A stretch of DNA of 64,000 bases from an uncultured Prevotellaceae bacterium (GTDB taxonomy: Bacteria > Bacteroidota > Bacteroidia > Bacteroidales > Bacteroidaceae): contig CALDLA010000122.1 of NCBI GenBank assembly GCA_937898415.1, positions 1-64,000 on the forward strand, read 5' to 3'. The notes beneath the pieces were generated by a model. That model searched no databases, was not told the origin of the DNA, and was given only the letters and a program-made list of their open reading frames with translations. The translations under genes and the position numbers were made by a program. Shown piece by piece: positions 1 to 7,292 of the stretch; within the stretch, counting starts at the first letter, position 1; each line of letters begins with the position of its first letter.

Positions 1-221
1 AGTCTATCGCCTTCAACCTGTCGTTCGACAACGCTACGAACCTCTACTTCGACAATGTGAAGTTGTTCCTCGACAAGGAGACCGCTGCAACGGGCATCAA
101 GTCCGTCAATACGGAGATGCCGTTCATCGAGGGTGCCATCTACGACCTGCAGGGACGCCGTGTTGCAAAACCCGGACGTGGCCTGTACATCGTCAACGGA
201 AAGAAAGTTATGGTGAAATAG
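1..221 (+). CDS. C-terminal end of a secreted protein (5' truncated by window edge)
   Basis: An open frame runs from base 3 to the TAG at 219-221 (72 codons) with no start inside the window. The last 30 residues read IYDLQGRRV, then GRGLYIVNGKKVMVK. This is the short C-terminal tail seen on many secreted Prevotella proteins, and it recurs on three other proteins here (ending 11282, 17995 and 24479). The preceding residues (SFDNATNLYFDNVKLFLD) look like the last strands of a beta-sandwich or carbohydrate-binding domain, but the parent enzyme cannot be identified. The tail resembles type IX secretion or surface-sorting tails; that role is inferred. Confidence 0.8.
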   Translation, partial: SIAFNLSFDNATNLYFDNVKLFLDKETAATGIKSVNTEMPFIEGAIYDLQGRRVAKPGRGLYIVNGKKVMVK

Positions 222-240
222 AATCACTGAACACCAAAAG

Positions 241-279
241 AAATCCCGCAACTTCGAAGTTGCGGGATTTCTTTTTTTT
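241..279 (+). terminator. Rho-independent terminator
   Basis: A perfect 30-base palindrome (241-270, AAATCCCGCAACTTC and its complement) is followed by a run of eight T at 272-279. It ends the upstream plus-strand gene. It lies between two convergent genes, so it may also stop the leftward DUF349 transcript, although the U tract on that side is weak. Confidence 0.9.
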
Positions 280-295
280 ATAATAGAATCTTTTT

Positions 296-2179
296 TTATT
301 TCTCGCGGTTCTCGGCATCGATGGCCTTGATCTTCTCGCGCACGAGATTCATGTCGTCCTTCAGTTTCTGCACCTTGCGGTTCATCTCGTCGATGAGCGA
401 GTTGCCCTTCTTCGAACTGACGCTGAGGAATCCGAGGTTGTTCTCGTAGGTCTGGATCTCCTGCTTCATAGCTTCATACTGACGGAACAGGCGGGCACGC
501 TCGTTGTCCAGCGCATTCTCGCCACGCTCGGCCACCTGCTTCAGGTTCTGCTTGAAGTTGTTCAGACGGCGCTTGGCCACGCTGATGTTCAGCTCCTTAT
601 ACAACTTGTCGAGCACGGCGTGATACTCCTCATACAATTTGTCCTTCTCGCGGAACGGAACATGGCCGATGGCCTGATATTCTGCTACCAGCTGCTGTAC
701 CGTCTCCTGCAGGTTGTCGCCTGCTTCCTCGGTCACTAACTTCAGTCGGGCAATGACGTCGCGCTTCCTCTCCAGGTTAGCGTGCTCCTCGCCACGAGTG
801 CCGGCAGTAGCGGCATTGCGGGCTTCGAAGAACTTGTTGCAGGCACCGAGGAACTCCTCCCACAGCTGGTCGCCCAACTTCTTGGGCACCATGCCGATGG
901 TCTTCCACTCCTTCTGCAGGTTGATGAGTTTATCGCCCGTCGACTTCCAGTCGGTAGAGTCCTGCAGAGCCTTGGCCTTCTCGATGAGGGCGCGCTTCTT
1001 CTCGGCGTTCTCCTTGAAGGTGTCCTTCAGTCCGCGGAAGTACTCAGCCTTACGGCCGAAGAAGTCATCGCAAGCAGCACGGAAGCGCTCGAAGATCTTG
1101 ACGTTCATCTTCTGCGGGGCAAAACCGATGGTCTTCCATTCCGACTGCAGTTCTATAATCTCCTTCGTATGACGCTCCCAGTCGCCGCTGCCCTTGTTCT
1201 CCTCGGCAGCAATGGCCTCCACCTTCTCGCAGAGGGCGGTCTTCTTGGCCAGGTTCTCTTCTTCGCGGGCACGGATTCCCTCGAAGTGCTGCTGATGGCG
1301 CTTGTTGATGACCGTCGAGGCGGCCTTGAAGCGGTTCCACATCTCCTCGCGCAGGTCCTTCGAGACGGGACCAATCTCGCGGTATTCCTGATGCAGCTTC
1401 TGCAACTGGTGGAAGGCGCTGATGACATCCGATTCCTCAGCCAGCTTCTCGGCGGCCTCGCAGAGTTTCGTCTTCAGTTCCAGATTCTTCTTGAAGTCAT
1501 ATTCGCGGGCTTCGCTGTTCAGTTTCAGCAGGTCATAGAACTGCTCCACATACAGCTGGTAATTGCGCCACAGTTCGTTGGCTTTCTCAGCGGGCACGGC
1601 CTTAATCTCGCGCCACTCCTGCTGCAGGGCCTTGAACTCCTGGAACGTCTTATTGGCCTCCTCGGGCGAGGTGACCATGGCTTTTATCTTCTCAATGATT
1701 TCGAGTTTCTTCCTCAGGTTCTCCTCCTTCTCAGCCTCCTGCTCACGGAACTGCTGCTGGCGGCGCTCCTTGATGATGCCCATCTCGGCCTTGAACACCT
1801 CCTCGTCCTCGTCCGGAAGAATCTGATACTTCTCCGGGTCTCCGCCGCCGTCGATGTATTCCCTCAGCTTCGCTTCGCGCTCAGCGATGTGGAGCTTGTA
1901 AAAGACGGTCTTCAGATAGTCCACCTCATCCTTCTGGGGCATTTCTTCGCCGTGGGCAATTTCCTTCACGCGGTCCAGAACCTCTTTCTTCGACTCATAG
2001 ACCTTGCGCTCTTCTTCCTGGGTCTCTGGGAGGGCTGGGGCTTCTGGGACTTCTGGGGCCTCTGGGAATTCTGGGGTCTCTGGGGCTGCTGCGGGGGTTA
2101 CTACTTCAGGAGCTGCTGCTTCCTGGTTTACTGTTTCTTGACTGATCCCCTGTTCGAGGATGTTTTCTTGAGAGTCCAT
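296..2179 (-). CDS. DUF349 repeat protein
   Basis: 627 residues. Five DUF349-type repeats can be counted from the recurring core LQxEWKxIGxVP: LQQEWREIKAVP, LHQEYREIGPVS, LQSEWKTIGFAP, LQKEWKTIGMVP and LVAEYQAIGHVP. The protein is highly charged and probably almost wholly helical, with a coiled-coil C-terminus (roughly 540-625). DUF349 proteins are widespread in Bacteroidota; no biochemical role is established that I can cite. Residues about 20-56 are a Pro/Glu/Ala stretch made by a 9-bp DNA repeat (2025-2096). No signal peptide, so probably cytoplasmic. The gene stands alone, with terminators on both sides. Confidence 0.85.
   Translation of the reverse strand: MDSQENILEQGISQETVNQEAAAPEVVTPAAAPETPEFPEAPEVPEAPALPETQEEERKVYESKKEVLDRVKEIAHGEEMPQKDEVDYLKTVFYKLHIAEREAKLREYIDGGGDPEKYQILPDEDEEVFKAEMGIIKERRQQQFREQEAEKEENLRKKLEIIEKIKAMVTSPEEANKTFQEFKALQQEWREIKAVPAEKANELWRNYQLYVEQFYDLLKLNSEAREYDFKKNLELKTKLCEAAEKLAEESDVISAFHQLQKLHQEYREIGPVSKDLREEMWNRFKAASTVINKRHQQHFEGIRAREEENLAKKTALCEKVEAIAAEENKGSGDWERHTKEIIELQSEWKTIGFAPQKMNVKIFERFRAACDDFFGRKAEYFRGLKDTFKENAEKKRALIEKAKALQDSTDWKSTGDKLINLQKEWKTIGMVPKKLGDQLWEEFLGACNKFFEARNAATAGTRGEEHANLERKRDVIARLKLVTEEAGDNLQETVQQLVAEYQAIGHVPFREKDKLYEEYHAVLDKLYKELNISVAKRRLNNFKQNLKQVAERGENALDNERARLFRQYEAMKQEIQTYENNLGFLSVSSKKGNSLIDEMNRKVQKLKDDMNLVREKIKAIDAENREK
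2025..2096 (-). repeat. In-frame 9-bp repeats (PEx coding) in the DUF349 gene
   Basis: Eight consecutive 9-bp units on the plus strand, variants of TCTGGGGCT (TCTGGGAGG, GCTGGGGCT, TCTGGGACT, TCTGGGGCC and so on). On the coding strand they give Pro-Glu-X triplets. A three-unit stretch of the same kind is in holB at 16783-16809. Confidence 0.85.
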
Positions 2180-2225
2180 AATAACTGCTTTTAGTTACTG
2201 TTATGGTGAGTACACACACAATTAT

Positions 2226-2255
2226 AACGTCGTATGCCGAGGCATTTCGACGTTT
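2226..2255. other. Nested inverted repeat upstream of the DUF349 gene
   Basis: AACGTCG at about 2227 pairs with CGACGTT ending at about 2255, and the interior contains ATGCC-GA-GGCAT. It lies between the corA terminator and the DUF349 start codon, so it could be an operator or a 5'-UTR hairpin. No clear promoter box was seen beside it. Confidence 0.5.
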
Positions 2256-2270
2256 TAGGCGGTAAAATTA

Positions 2271-2309
2271 CAAAAAACTTCGGAGTTGCGCCCAACAACT
2301 CCGAAGTTT
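2271..2309 (-). terminator. Terminator of the corA gene
   Basis: A 14-bp perfect stem (2275-2288 with 2296-2309, loop CGCCCAA) is followed on the minus strand by a T run, seen as the A run 2272-2277. It lies 28 bp past the corA stop codon. Confidence 0.85.
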
Positions 2310-2336
2310 CCCTTATTTATTATTATTTTTTAACAA

Positions 2337-3263
2337 TTACACCAGCCGCTTATGGCGGAAGAACCACCAGCAGCCGATGGAAACGAGGAGGGAGATGACG
2401 AGGGCGAGGACGAATCCCCAGGGTTTTTCCTCCATGCCGTTGACCAGGTTCATGCCGAAGAGCGAGGCGATGAGCGTGGGGAACATCATGATAATGGTGA
2501 CCGAGGTCAGCGTACGCATCACCTGGTTCATGTTGTTGTTGATAATCGACTGGTAGGTGTCCATCGTCGACTCCAGAATGTCGGAGTAGATGTTGGTGGT
2601 CTCGCGAGCCTGGGTCATCTCGATGTTGACATCCTCAATGAGGTCGGCGTCGAGTTCGTCAATCTGCAGCTTGAACTTCAGCTTCGACAGCAGGGTCTCG
2701 TTGCCGCGGATGGAGGTCTGGAAGTAGGTGAGCGAGTCCTGTAGGCGGCTCAGTCCAATCAGGCTCTCGTTGTTCACCTCTCGGTCGAGGTTGCGCTTGG
2801 CCTTGTCGATGAGCATGTTGATCTGTTTCAGGCGCTTCAGATACCAGACGGCTGAGGAGAGGAACAGGCGGAAAATCATATCGACATAATCGGTGAAGCC
2901 CTCGCCGCGCTTCTGCTGGAACGAGACGAAGTCAATCATCATGTTTGTCTCGTAGAAGCAGACGGTGATGGTGACATCACGCTTGTGGATAATACCGAGG
3001 GGGACGGTGGTATAGGGTGTCCGTGAACGTATCTCCTTGACGTAGGGAATACGAAGGATGATGAGCATCCATCCGTCGTCGTATTCATAGCGGGCACGCT
3101 CATCGGTATCGCTGATGTCCGACAGGAAGTAGTCGGGTATGTTGAACTGCTCTTCCAGCTGGCGCTGGTCGTCTTCGGTTGGACACGTCACCTGTATCCA
3201 ACAATTGGGCTGCCACTCTGTGAGCTGGGTCAGTCCGCCTTGGGTGTTCCAGAATGTCTTCAT
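2337..3263 (-). CDS. corA: CorA-like magnesium (divalent cation) transporter
   Basis: 308 residues from the ATG at 3261-3263, the first ATG of the frame; a longer reading would need a TTG inside a repeat. The C-terminus holds the CorA signature: helix TSVTIIMMFPTLIASLF, then GMN, a short acidic loop (NGMEEKPWG), the second helix (FVLALVISLLVSIGCWWFF) and a basic end (RHKRLV). The N-terminal two thirds form the expected cytoplasmic alpha/beta plus long-helix funnel. The family forms pentameric Mg2+ channels in the inner membrane. The motif reads FGMNL rather than the common YGMNF, so substrate preference is not certain. The 5' leader (3264-3427) is unusual: it carries a small ORF and alternative hairpins, suggesting control after transcription starts. 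AAGGA lies 8 nt before the ATG, inside one of the pairing segments. Confidence 0.9.
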   Translation of the reverse strand: MKTFWNTQGGLTQLTEWQPNCWIQVTCPTEDDQRQLEEQFNIPDYFLSDISDTDERARYEYDDGWMLIILRIPYVKEIRSRTPYTTVPLGIIHKRDVTITVCFYETNMMIDFVSFQQKRGEGFTDYVDMIFRLFLSSAVWYLKRLKQINMLIDKAKRNLDREVNNESLIGLSRLQDSLTYFQTSIRGNETLLSKLKFKLQIDELDADLIEDVNIEMTQARETTNIYSDILESTMDTYQSIINNNMNQVMRTLTSVTIIMMFPTLIASLFGMNLVNGMEEKPWGFVLALVISLLVSIGCWWFFRHKRLV

Positions 3264-3278
3264 CTTTGCTAATCCTTG

Positions 3279-3313
3279 TTTAATGCACAATTCTCAATGC
3301 ACAATTCACAATT
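3279..3313 (-). repeat. 7-bp repeats in the corA leader
   Basis: Five consecutive heptamers on the plus strand: TTTAATG, CACAATT, CTCAATG, CACAATT, CACAATT. They separate the leader hairpin from the corA RBS. The unit differs from the GTTAAGA heptamers elsewhere in the window but the period is the same. Confidence 0.65.
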
Positions 3314-3352
3314 AAAACGGCAAGAGGATTAGCGGTCTTGCCATCCTCCGGC

Positions 3353-3388
3353 CTAACGTTTGTAATTATCCGCCGGGTAGTCGTCCAT
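3353..3388 (-). CDS. Putative leader peptide MDDYPADNYKR
   Basis: Eleven codons plus TAG. The ATG lies about 30 nt after the -7 promoter box and is preceded by an A-rich stretch typical of Bacteroidota translation starts. The peptide is rich in Asp and Pro in its first seven residues. In enterobacteria, acidic/proline leader peptides ahead of Mg2+ transporter genes act as Mg2+ sensors because ribosomes translating them become unstable when Mg2+ is low. The position before a CorA-type gene makes a similar role attractive here, but this is inference. Translation would also open the CCGGC/GCCGG stem that starts inside codons 5-6. Confidence 0.45.
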   Translation of the reverse strand: MDDYPADNYKR

Positions 3389-3428
3389 AATTTTGTTGTT
3401 AATTTGTTTTATCGGGTGCAAAGGTAAG

Positions 3429-3466
3429 AAAAAAAATCCGCAGATTCAAGAAATCCGCGGATTTTT
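3429..3466 (-). terminator. Terminator of the pepD operon
   Basis: Stem 3435-3446 with 3452-3463 (AATCCGCAGATT / AATCCGCGGATT, one weak pair), followed on the minus strand by a run of eight T (A at 3429-3436). It lies immediately after pepD and overlaps the expected -33 region of the corA promoter. Confidence 0.8.
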
Positions 3467-3473
3467 TGAGATT

Positions 3474-4934
3474 TTATTTCTCTGGTACGTCTTCGAGCGT
3501 CTTCTTCAGAAGCTGCCAGAAGGGTTCGACGGTGGCAATGAGGGCACGCTCGGTGGTGGTGTGAGGCGACTTCATGGTGGGACCTAACGAGACGACGTCC
3601 AAGTGCGGGTACTTGCCGAGGATGACCGAGCACTCCAGTCCAGCGTGGTCAACCTGGATGATGCCGTCCTCGCCGAACAGTTCCTTGTACTCCTTTAACA
3701 AGAGGTGCAGGATTTCTGAGTCGGGGTTCGGGTCCCAACCGCCGTAGCTGCCGGCGGTCTCCACCTTCATGCCGGCCATCGAGAAGCAACTCTCGAGCGT
3801 CTTAACGATGTAGTCCTTCATATCCTCACGACTGGAGCGGGCCAGAATCTTGATGCCGGCCTTGCCGTCGCCGATGTTGATGATAGCGAGGTTAGAAGAG
3901 GTCTCGACGACATCGGGGTAGGAAGGAATCATGCGGATGACACCGTCGTGGCAGGCATAGATGGCGTCGATGAGGTTGTCCTGAATCTCGACGGGCACTT
4001 CGCTCTTGGGCGTCTCCACATCTTCGGCGATGACCTCGATGCCCAGCGTCTCTATCAGTTTGTACTCGTCCTGGAAATCCTCCTGCCAGTCGGCGCAGAG
4101 TTCCTTCAGGGCGTCAACGTTCTCCTTCGGCAGGGTGAGCACCACCTCAGCCTTGAAGGGGATGGCGTTGCGCATATTACCGCCGTTCCAGGAGGCCAAT
4201 CGGGCATCCAGTTCCTCGATAGCTTCGCGTACCAGCCTGACCATCAGCTTGTTGGCGTTGGCGCGGCCTTCGTGAATCTCCAGTCCGCTATGTCCGCCGC
4301 GCAGACCCTTGACGGTGATGCGGACGGCAGCATCGTCCTTGTCGGTCTCCACCTCCTTGTAGTCGAGGGTGGCGGTAACGTCGATGCCGCCGGCCGAGCC
4401 GATGACGAACTTACCCCAATGCTCGGAGTCGAGGTTCAGCAGGATGTCGCCCTGCAGCTCACCCTCGGGCAGCTCGTTGGCACCATACATACCCGTCTCT
4501 TCGTCGCGGGTGATAAGGGCATCGATAGGACCGTGCTTCAGGTCCTTGGCCTCCATGATGGCCATAATGGCGGCTACACCGAGGCCGTTGTCGGCGCCGA
4601 GGGTCGTTCCAGTGGCCTTCACCCATTCGCCGTCAATCCACGGCTGGATGGGGTCGGTCTCGAAGTTATGTGTTGACTCGGGTGTCTTCTGCGGCACCAT
4701 GTCCATGTGTGCCTGCAGGATGATGCCCTTGCGGCCTTCCATGCCTGGAGTGGCGGGTTTGCGGAACACGATGTTGCCGGCAGGGTCCTTGAAGGCCTCG
4801 ACGCCGGCCTGCTTGCCAAACTCCAGCAGGTACTGCTGTATCTTCTCTAAATGTCCGCTGGGACGCGGCACTTGTGTGAGTGCATAGAAGTTCTTCCAGA
4901 TGCACTTTGGTGACAGGTTTTGAATTTCATTCAT
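3474..4934 (-). CDS. pepD: Aminoacyl-histidine dipeptidase (M20 family)
   Basis: 486 residues, the normal length for PepD. It is a zinc dipeptidase of broad specificity (including carnosine-type Xaa-His substrates) in the cytoplasm, used for nutrient peptides. Visible M20 motifs in order: QAHMDMVPQ (metal His and Asp, about residue 79), GADNGLG (bridging Asp, about 118), DEETGMYGA (catalytic Glu pair, about 148), NLDSE, and HAGLEC (C-terminal metal His). The central lid domain has RGGHSG. The start ATG at 4934 overlaps the end of the upstream membrane-protein gene by 8 bp, so the two are cotranscribed and probably translationally coupled. Confidence 0.95.
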   Translation of the reverse strand: MNEIQNLSPKCIWKNFYALTQVPRPSGHLEKIQQYLLEFGKQAGVEAFKDPAGNIVFRKPATPGMEGRKGIILQAHMDMVPQKTPESTHNFETDPIQPWIDGEWVKATGTTLGADNGLGVAAIMAIMEAKDLKHGPIDALITRDEETGMYGANELPEGELQGDILLNLDSEHWGKFVIGSAGGIDVTATLDYKEVETDKDDAAVRITVKGLRGGHSGLEIHEGRANANKLMVRLVREAIEELDARLASWNGGNMRNAIPFKAEVVLTLPKENVDALKELCADWQEDFQDEYKLIETLGIEVIAEDVETPKSEVPVEIQDNLIDAIYACHDGVIRMIPSYPDVVETSSNLAIINIGDGKAGIKILARSSREDMKDYIVKTLESCFSMAGMKVETAGSYGGWDPNPDSEILHLLLKEYKELFGEDGIIQVDHAGLECSVILGKYPHLDVVSLGPTMKSPHTTTERALIATVEPFWQLLKKTLEDVPEK

Positions 4935-5937
4935 AGTTTTCTATTGCTTTAGGGTTAAAACGATTCATAAACGAAAGACGTGTCCAGGCATAGATTCCTA
5001 ACACGACGACCAGCAACGTCTGCACGGTATGCACGATGAGAACGAAGAAGAGCGCCTGTTCGTCTTGTACGCCGTAAAGGATGAGCATGGTCTTGATGGC
5101 GAAGTGCCAGGGACCGGCACCATTGGGTGTAGGCACGATGACCGCGAAATTGGCCACGACAAACGAGACCAGGGCGCAACCAATGCCTAAGTCGGCCGTG
5201 AAGTCGAAGCAGAAGAACGTCAGATAGTAGTGCAGGAAGTAGCACACCCAGATGCCAATGGAGAAGAACAGGTAGAGCGGCAGGTTGCGGATGCCGCGCA
5301 ACGAGAGGACACCCTCCCAGATGCCGCTCAGCGTGGTCTTCACCTTATTATATATGGAGAGTTTCTTCAGTAGCAAGTGAAGCAACAGGGCAGCAGCAAC
5401 GGCGCAGATGGCCGTGACGAGGTAACCCGTTAAAGAGAAGCTGCTCAGGATACGGTCCATCGAAGTGCCTGTCTTGCGGAAGAAAGATCCGAAGACGCTC
5501 ATCTCGAAGAGCAGGATAAGTCCGGAGTAGAGCATCACCGTCAGCGTGTCGATGGCCCGCTCCGTGACCACCGTACCCAAAGCCTTCGAAAACGACATAC
5601 TCTCCCACCGTTTCAGCACACCGCAGCGCGTGAACTCGCCGATACGGGGGATGACAAGTGATACGGCGTAGCTCAGGAAGATGGCGTTGTGGCAGACGGA
5701 AGTGCGGACAGGGGCCATCGGCTCCAGCGTCTGCTTCCATCGCCAGCCGCGCATCATCTGTGCCAAGATGCCGAACGGGAATGACAGCAGCATCCACGTC
5801 CAGTCCATCTCATGGAGCATGACATTCCCCACAGTCTGGAAGTCGAAGTCGCGGTACATCCAATAGAGAATGGCACCGCCCAGAAAGAGCGGCATGATGA
5901 CTTTCAGCAGATTACTGCCCTGTTTTTTCCATTCCAT
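4927..5937 (-). CDS. Flippase-like integral membrane protein (LPG synthase TM / UPF0104 type)
   Basis: 336 residues from the ATG at 5935-5937. The frame can be extended to a TTG at 5964, but that codon lies upstream of the likely promoter box, so the shorter start is preferred. There are about 7-8 hydrophobic helices, beginning LLKVIMPLFLGGAILYW. Family landmarks include RGWRWKQTL after the second helix, SLVIPRIGEFTRCG, ERAIDTL and the C-terminal PTPNGAGPWHFA. This is the membrane domain found alone (YbhN-like) or fused in MprF, where it moves lipids across the membrane. The lipid handled here is unknown. The gene is first in a two-gene operon with pepD. Confidence 0.8.
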   Translation of the reverse strand: MEWKKQGSNLLKVIMPLFLGGAILYWMYRDFDFQTVGNVMLHEMDWTWMLLSFPFGILAQMMRGWRWKQTLEPMAPVRTSVCHNAIFLSYAVSLVIPRIGEFTRCGVLKRWESMSFSKALGTVVTERAIDTLTVMLYSGLILLFEMSVFGSFFRKTGTSMDRILSSFSLTGYLVTAICAVAAALLLHLLLKKLSIYNKVKTTLSGIWEGVLSLRGIRNLPLYLFFSIGIWVCYFLHYYLTFFCFDFTADLGIGCALVSFVVANFAVIVPTPNGAGPWHFAIKTMLILYGVQDEQALFFVLIVHTVQTLLVVVLGIYAWTRLSFMNRFNPKAIENYE

Positions 5938-5942
5938 AAGTG

Positions 5943-5950
5943 CAAAGTTA
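5943..5950 (-). promoter_or_regulatory. Probable -7 box of the flippase-pepD operon
   Basis: Minus-strand TAACTTTG lies 5 nt before the ATG at 5937, implying a very short or absent leader. No well-spaced TTTG -33 element was found. Confidence 0.5.
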
Positions 5951-6002
5951 CACAAATAATTCAAAACTCATCGTTCCCGCCACATTTTTTATGATTTTTT
6001 CA

Positions 6003-6075
6003 TTGGCTCGAGCTAAAACCCCATTTGGCTCGAGCTAATACCCCTTTTGGCTCGAGCCAACTCCCCGATTGGCTC
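6003..6075. repeat. 22-bp-period array of TTGGCTCGAGCCAA palindromes
   Basis: Four units start at 6003, 6025, 6047 and 6069, exactly 22 bp apart. The first three have a 14-bp core TTGGCTCGAGC(T/C)AA, and the third is a perfect palindrome. The 8-bp spacers each contain CCCC. The last unit decays after TTGGCTC. The array runs over the 3' end of the AI-2E gene, so the last residues of that protein are repeat-encoded. Two other arrays with the same period but other palindromes start at 27848 and 63270. Confidence 0.9.
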
Positions 6076-7156
6076 TTAATTCGATTTTCTGCTTGATGAC
6101 GTACTTCTGGTAGTAGTTGATGAGCAGGGTGGTCATGGGCAGGGCGATGATCATGCCGAGGATGCCGAGCAGCGAACCCCAGATGGAGAGCGACAGCAGG
6201 ATAATGGCAGAGTTAAGGCCGGTGACGTGCCCCATAATCTTCGGCGTGAGAAAGGTGTCCTGGATAATCTGCACCACGGCGAAGACGACCAAGGCCATGA
6301 GAAGGATGAACCAGAAGTTATAGCCGGTATCGGCCGCCTTGACGATGGCGAGGATGATGGTGGGGATGAGTCCCACTAACTGGAGGTAGGGCACCATGTT
6401 GAGCAGTCCGATGAACATGCCGAGGGCAATGGCCAGCGGGAAGTCGATGATGAGGAAGCCGATACTGAAGAGGACGCCCACGCAGAGGGCCACCAAGGCC
6501 TGACCACGGAAGTACTTATTCATGCCCTCCTCAACGTCGGCCACCAAGCGCTTGGCAAATGGACGGTAGCGGCGTGGCAGCAGCTGGGGCCAGCCCTGGG
6601 TGATTTTCTCGTAGTCGAGTAATATGAATAAGGTGTAGAGGGCGACCATCGTCAGCGAGAAGACGCTGGAGACGATGCTGATGCTCTGGGCAATGACGGC
6701 CCACACCTTGGGGATGGCCGACTTGACGGTGTCGATGAAGCCGTCCTGGGTGACAAGTTTCTTCAGCTGGTTGATGTCGACATTGTCGTGGATATACTGC
6801 TGGACGAGTCGAGGGATGTTGCTCATGGTCTCGTCAGTCTGCACATAGCGGACAATGAGCTGGGTGACTCGCCCACCCTCCTCAATCATCGGGGGAATCA
6901 TGAGCCAGAATACACCCGTCAGGACGGCACCGGCTATGAGAAAGGACAGGAGGATGGCCGCGATACGGAACTTCAGCCGGCAGCGGTACTGGAAGAACTT
7001 GACCAGCGGGAACAGCAGGTAGGCCAGCAGCCACGCCAGGAAAAACGGCACAAGCACACCGCTCAGCCGGTTGAGCAGCATGACGATGCCCACTACCACC
7101 ACTACGCCGAGGAAACCGCGCACAAAGGTATCGAATGTAATCTGTTTACGCTCCAT
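6035..7156 (-). CDS. AI-2E family transporter (PerM/YdiK type)
   Basis: 373 residues from the ATG at 7154-7156. A TTG at 7177 lies inside the -7 box and cannot be the start. About eight hydrophobic helices are seen in the family arrangement: two hairpins at the N-terminus (VVGIVMLLNRLSGVLVPFF), a soluble region (about 90-150), then LYTLFILLDYEK, VALCVGVLFSIGFLIIDFP, GMFIGLLNMVPYLQ and the conserved C-terminal IQDTFLTPKIMG and GMIIALPMTTLL. Members act as autoinducer-2 exporters or Na+/H+ antiporters, and the substrate cannot be told from sequence. The C-terminal 13 residues (from RANRGVG) are encoded by the 22-bp repeat array and are unlikely to be conserved. Confidence 0.9.
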   Translation of the reverse strand: MERKQITFDTFVRGFLGVVVVVGIVMLLNRLSGVLVPFFLAWLLAYLLFPLVKFFQYRCRLKFRIAAILLSFLIAGAVLTGVFWLMIPPMIEEGGRVTQLIVRYVQTDETMSNIPRLVQQYIHDNVDINQLKKLVTQDGFIDTVKSAIPKVWAVIAQSISIVSSVFSLTMVALYTLFILLDYEKITQGWPQLLPRRYRPFAKRLVADVEEGMNKYFRGQALVALCVGVLFSIGFLIIDFPLAIALGMFIGLLNMVPYLQLVGLIPTIILAIVKAADTGYNFWFILLMALVVFAVVQIIQDTFLTPKIMGHVTGLNSAIILLSLSIWGSLLGILGMIIALPMTTLLINYYQKYVIKQKIELRANRGVGSSQKGY

Positions 7157-7174
7157 GATTCTCTGTTTTGTCTG

Positions 7175-7205
7175 CAAAAGTAATGGAAGTTAGGGAAATA
7201 ACAAA
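7175..7205 (-). promoter_or_regulatory. Promoter of the AI-2E gene
   Basis: Minus-strand TTTG (7205-7202), 19 bp, then TACTTTTG (7182-7175): a good match to the Bacteroidota sigma-70 pattern, 19 bp before the chosen ATG. Confidence 0.75.
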
Positions 7206-7220
7206 ACATTTGCGACCTTT

Positions 7221-7255
7221 TTTGTAGGATAATTAAAAGAAAATGATTACTTTTG
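7221..7255 (+). promoter_or_regulatory. Promoter of the GH2 gene
   Basis: TTTG at 7221-7224 and TACTTTTG at 7248-7255 (spacing 23, slightly long). It is divergent from the AI-2E promoter and gives a leader of about 35 nt. Confidence 0.55.
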
Positions 7256-7292
7256 CATCCAAAATAGACAATAACTGAACAAAACATTCACT

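Larger units (their letters stand above)
3264..3427 (-). promoter_or_regulatory. corA leader: promoter, leader ORF, competing stems
   Basis: The -7 box TACCTTTG (minus strand, 3426-3419) starts a leader of about 150 nt. Downstream are an 11-codon ORF (3388-3353), a hairpin GGCAAGA/TCTTGCC (3342-3336 with 3325-3319) followed by GTTTTAATT, and the corA ribosome-binding region. The segment read on RNA as GCUAAUCCU (3333-3325) is a perfect 9-nt complement of AGGAUUAGC (3277-3269), which covers the corA RBS. Its AUCCUC part also pairs with GAGGAU (3348-3343) just after the small ORF. These pairings exclude one another, which is the usual design of an attenuator or translation switch. The inverted repeats are read directly; function is inferred. 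Confidence 0.6.

Noticed and set aside
782..2194. Long open frame on the plus strand opposite the DUF349 gene
   Set aside because: It is the shadow of the repetitive, charged coding sequence on the other strand; leucine-rich composition without motifs, no promoter.
3312..3344. Second small ORF in the corA leader (MARPLILLPF)
   Set aside because: Its GGAGG lies directly against the ATG with no spacer, and the sequence is better explained by the hairpin segments.
6003..6075. Invertible promoter or recombinase site
   Set aside because: Units are in direct orientation with no flanking inverted pair, and no invertase gene is near.
7157..7177. TTG start for the AI-2E gene
   Set aside because: The TTG is part of the -7 promoter box; the ATG at 7156 is used instead. 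The same reasoning removes the TTG start at 5964; the TTG at 3290 was dropped because it lies in a repeat and the ATG at 3263 follows AAGGA.
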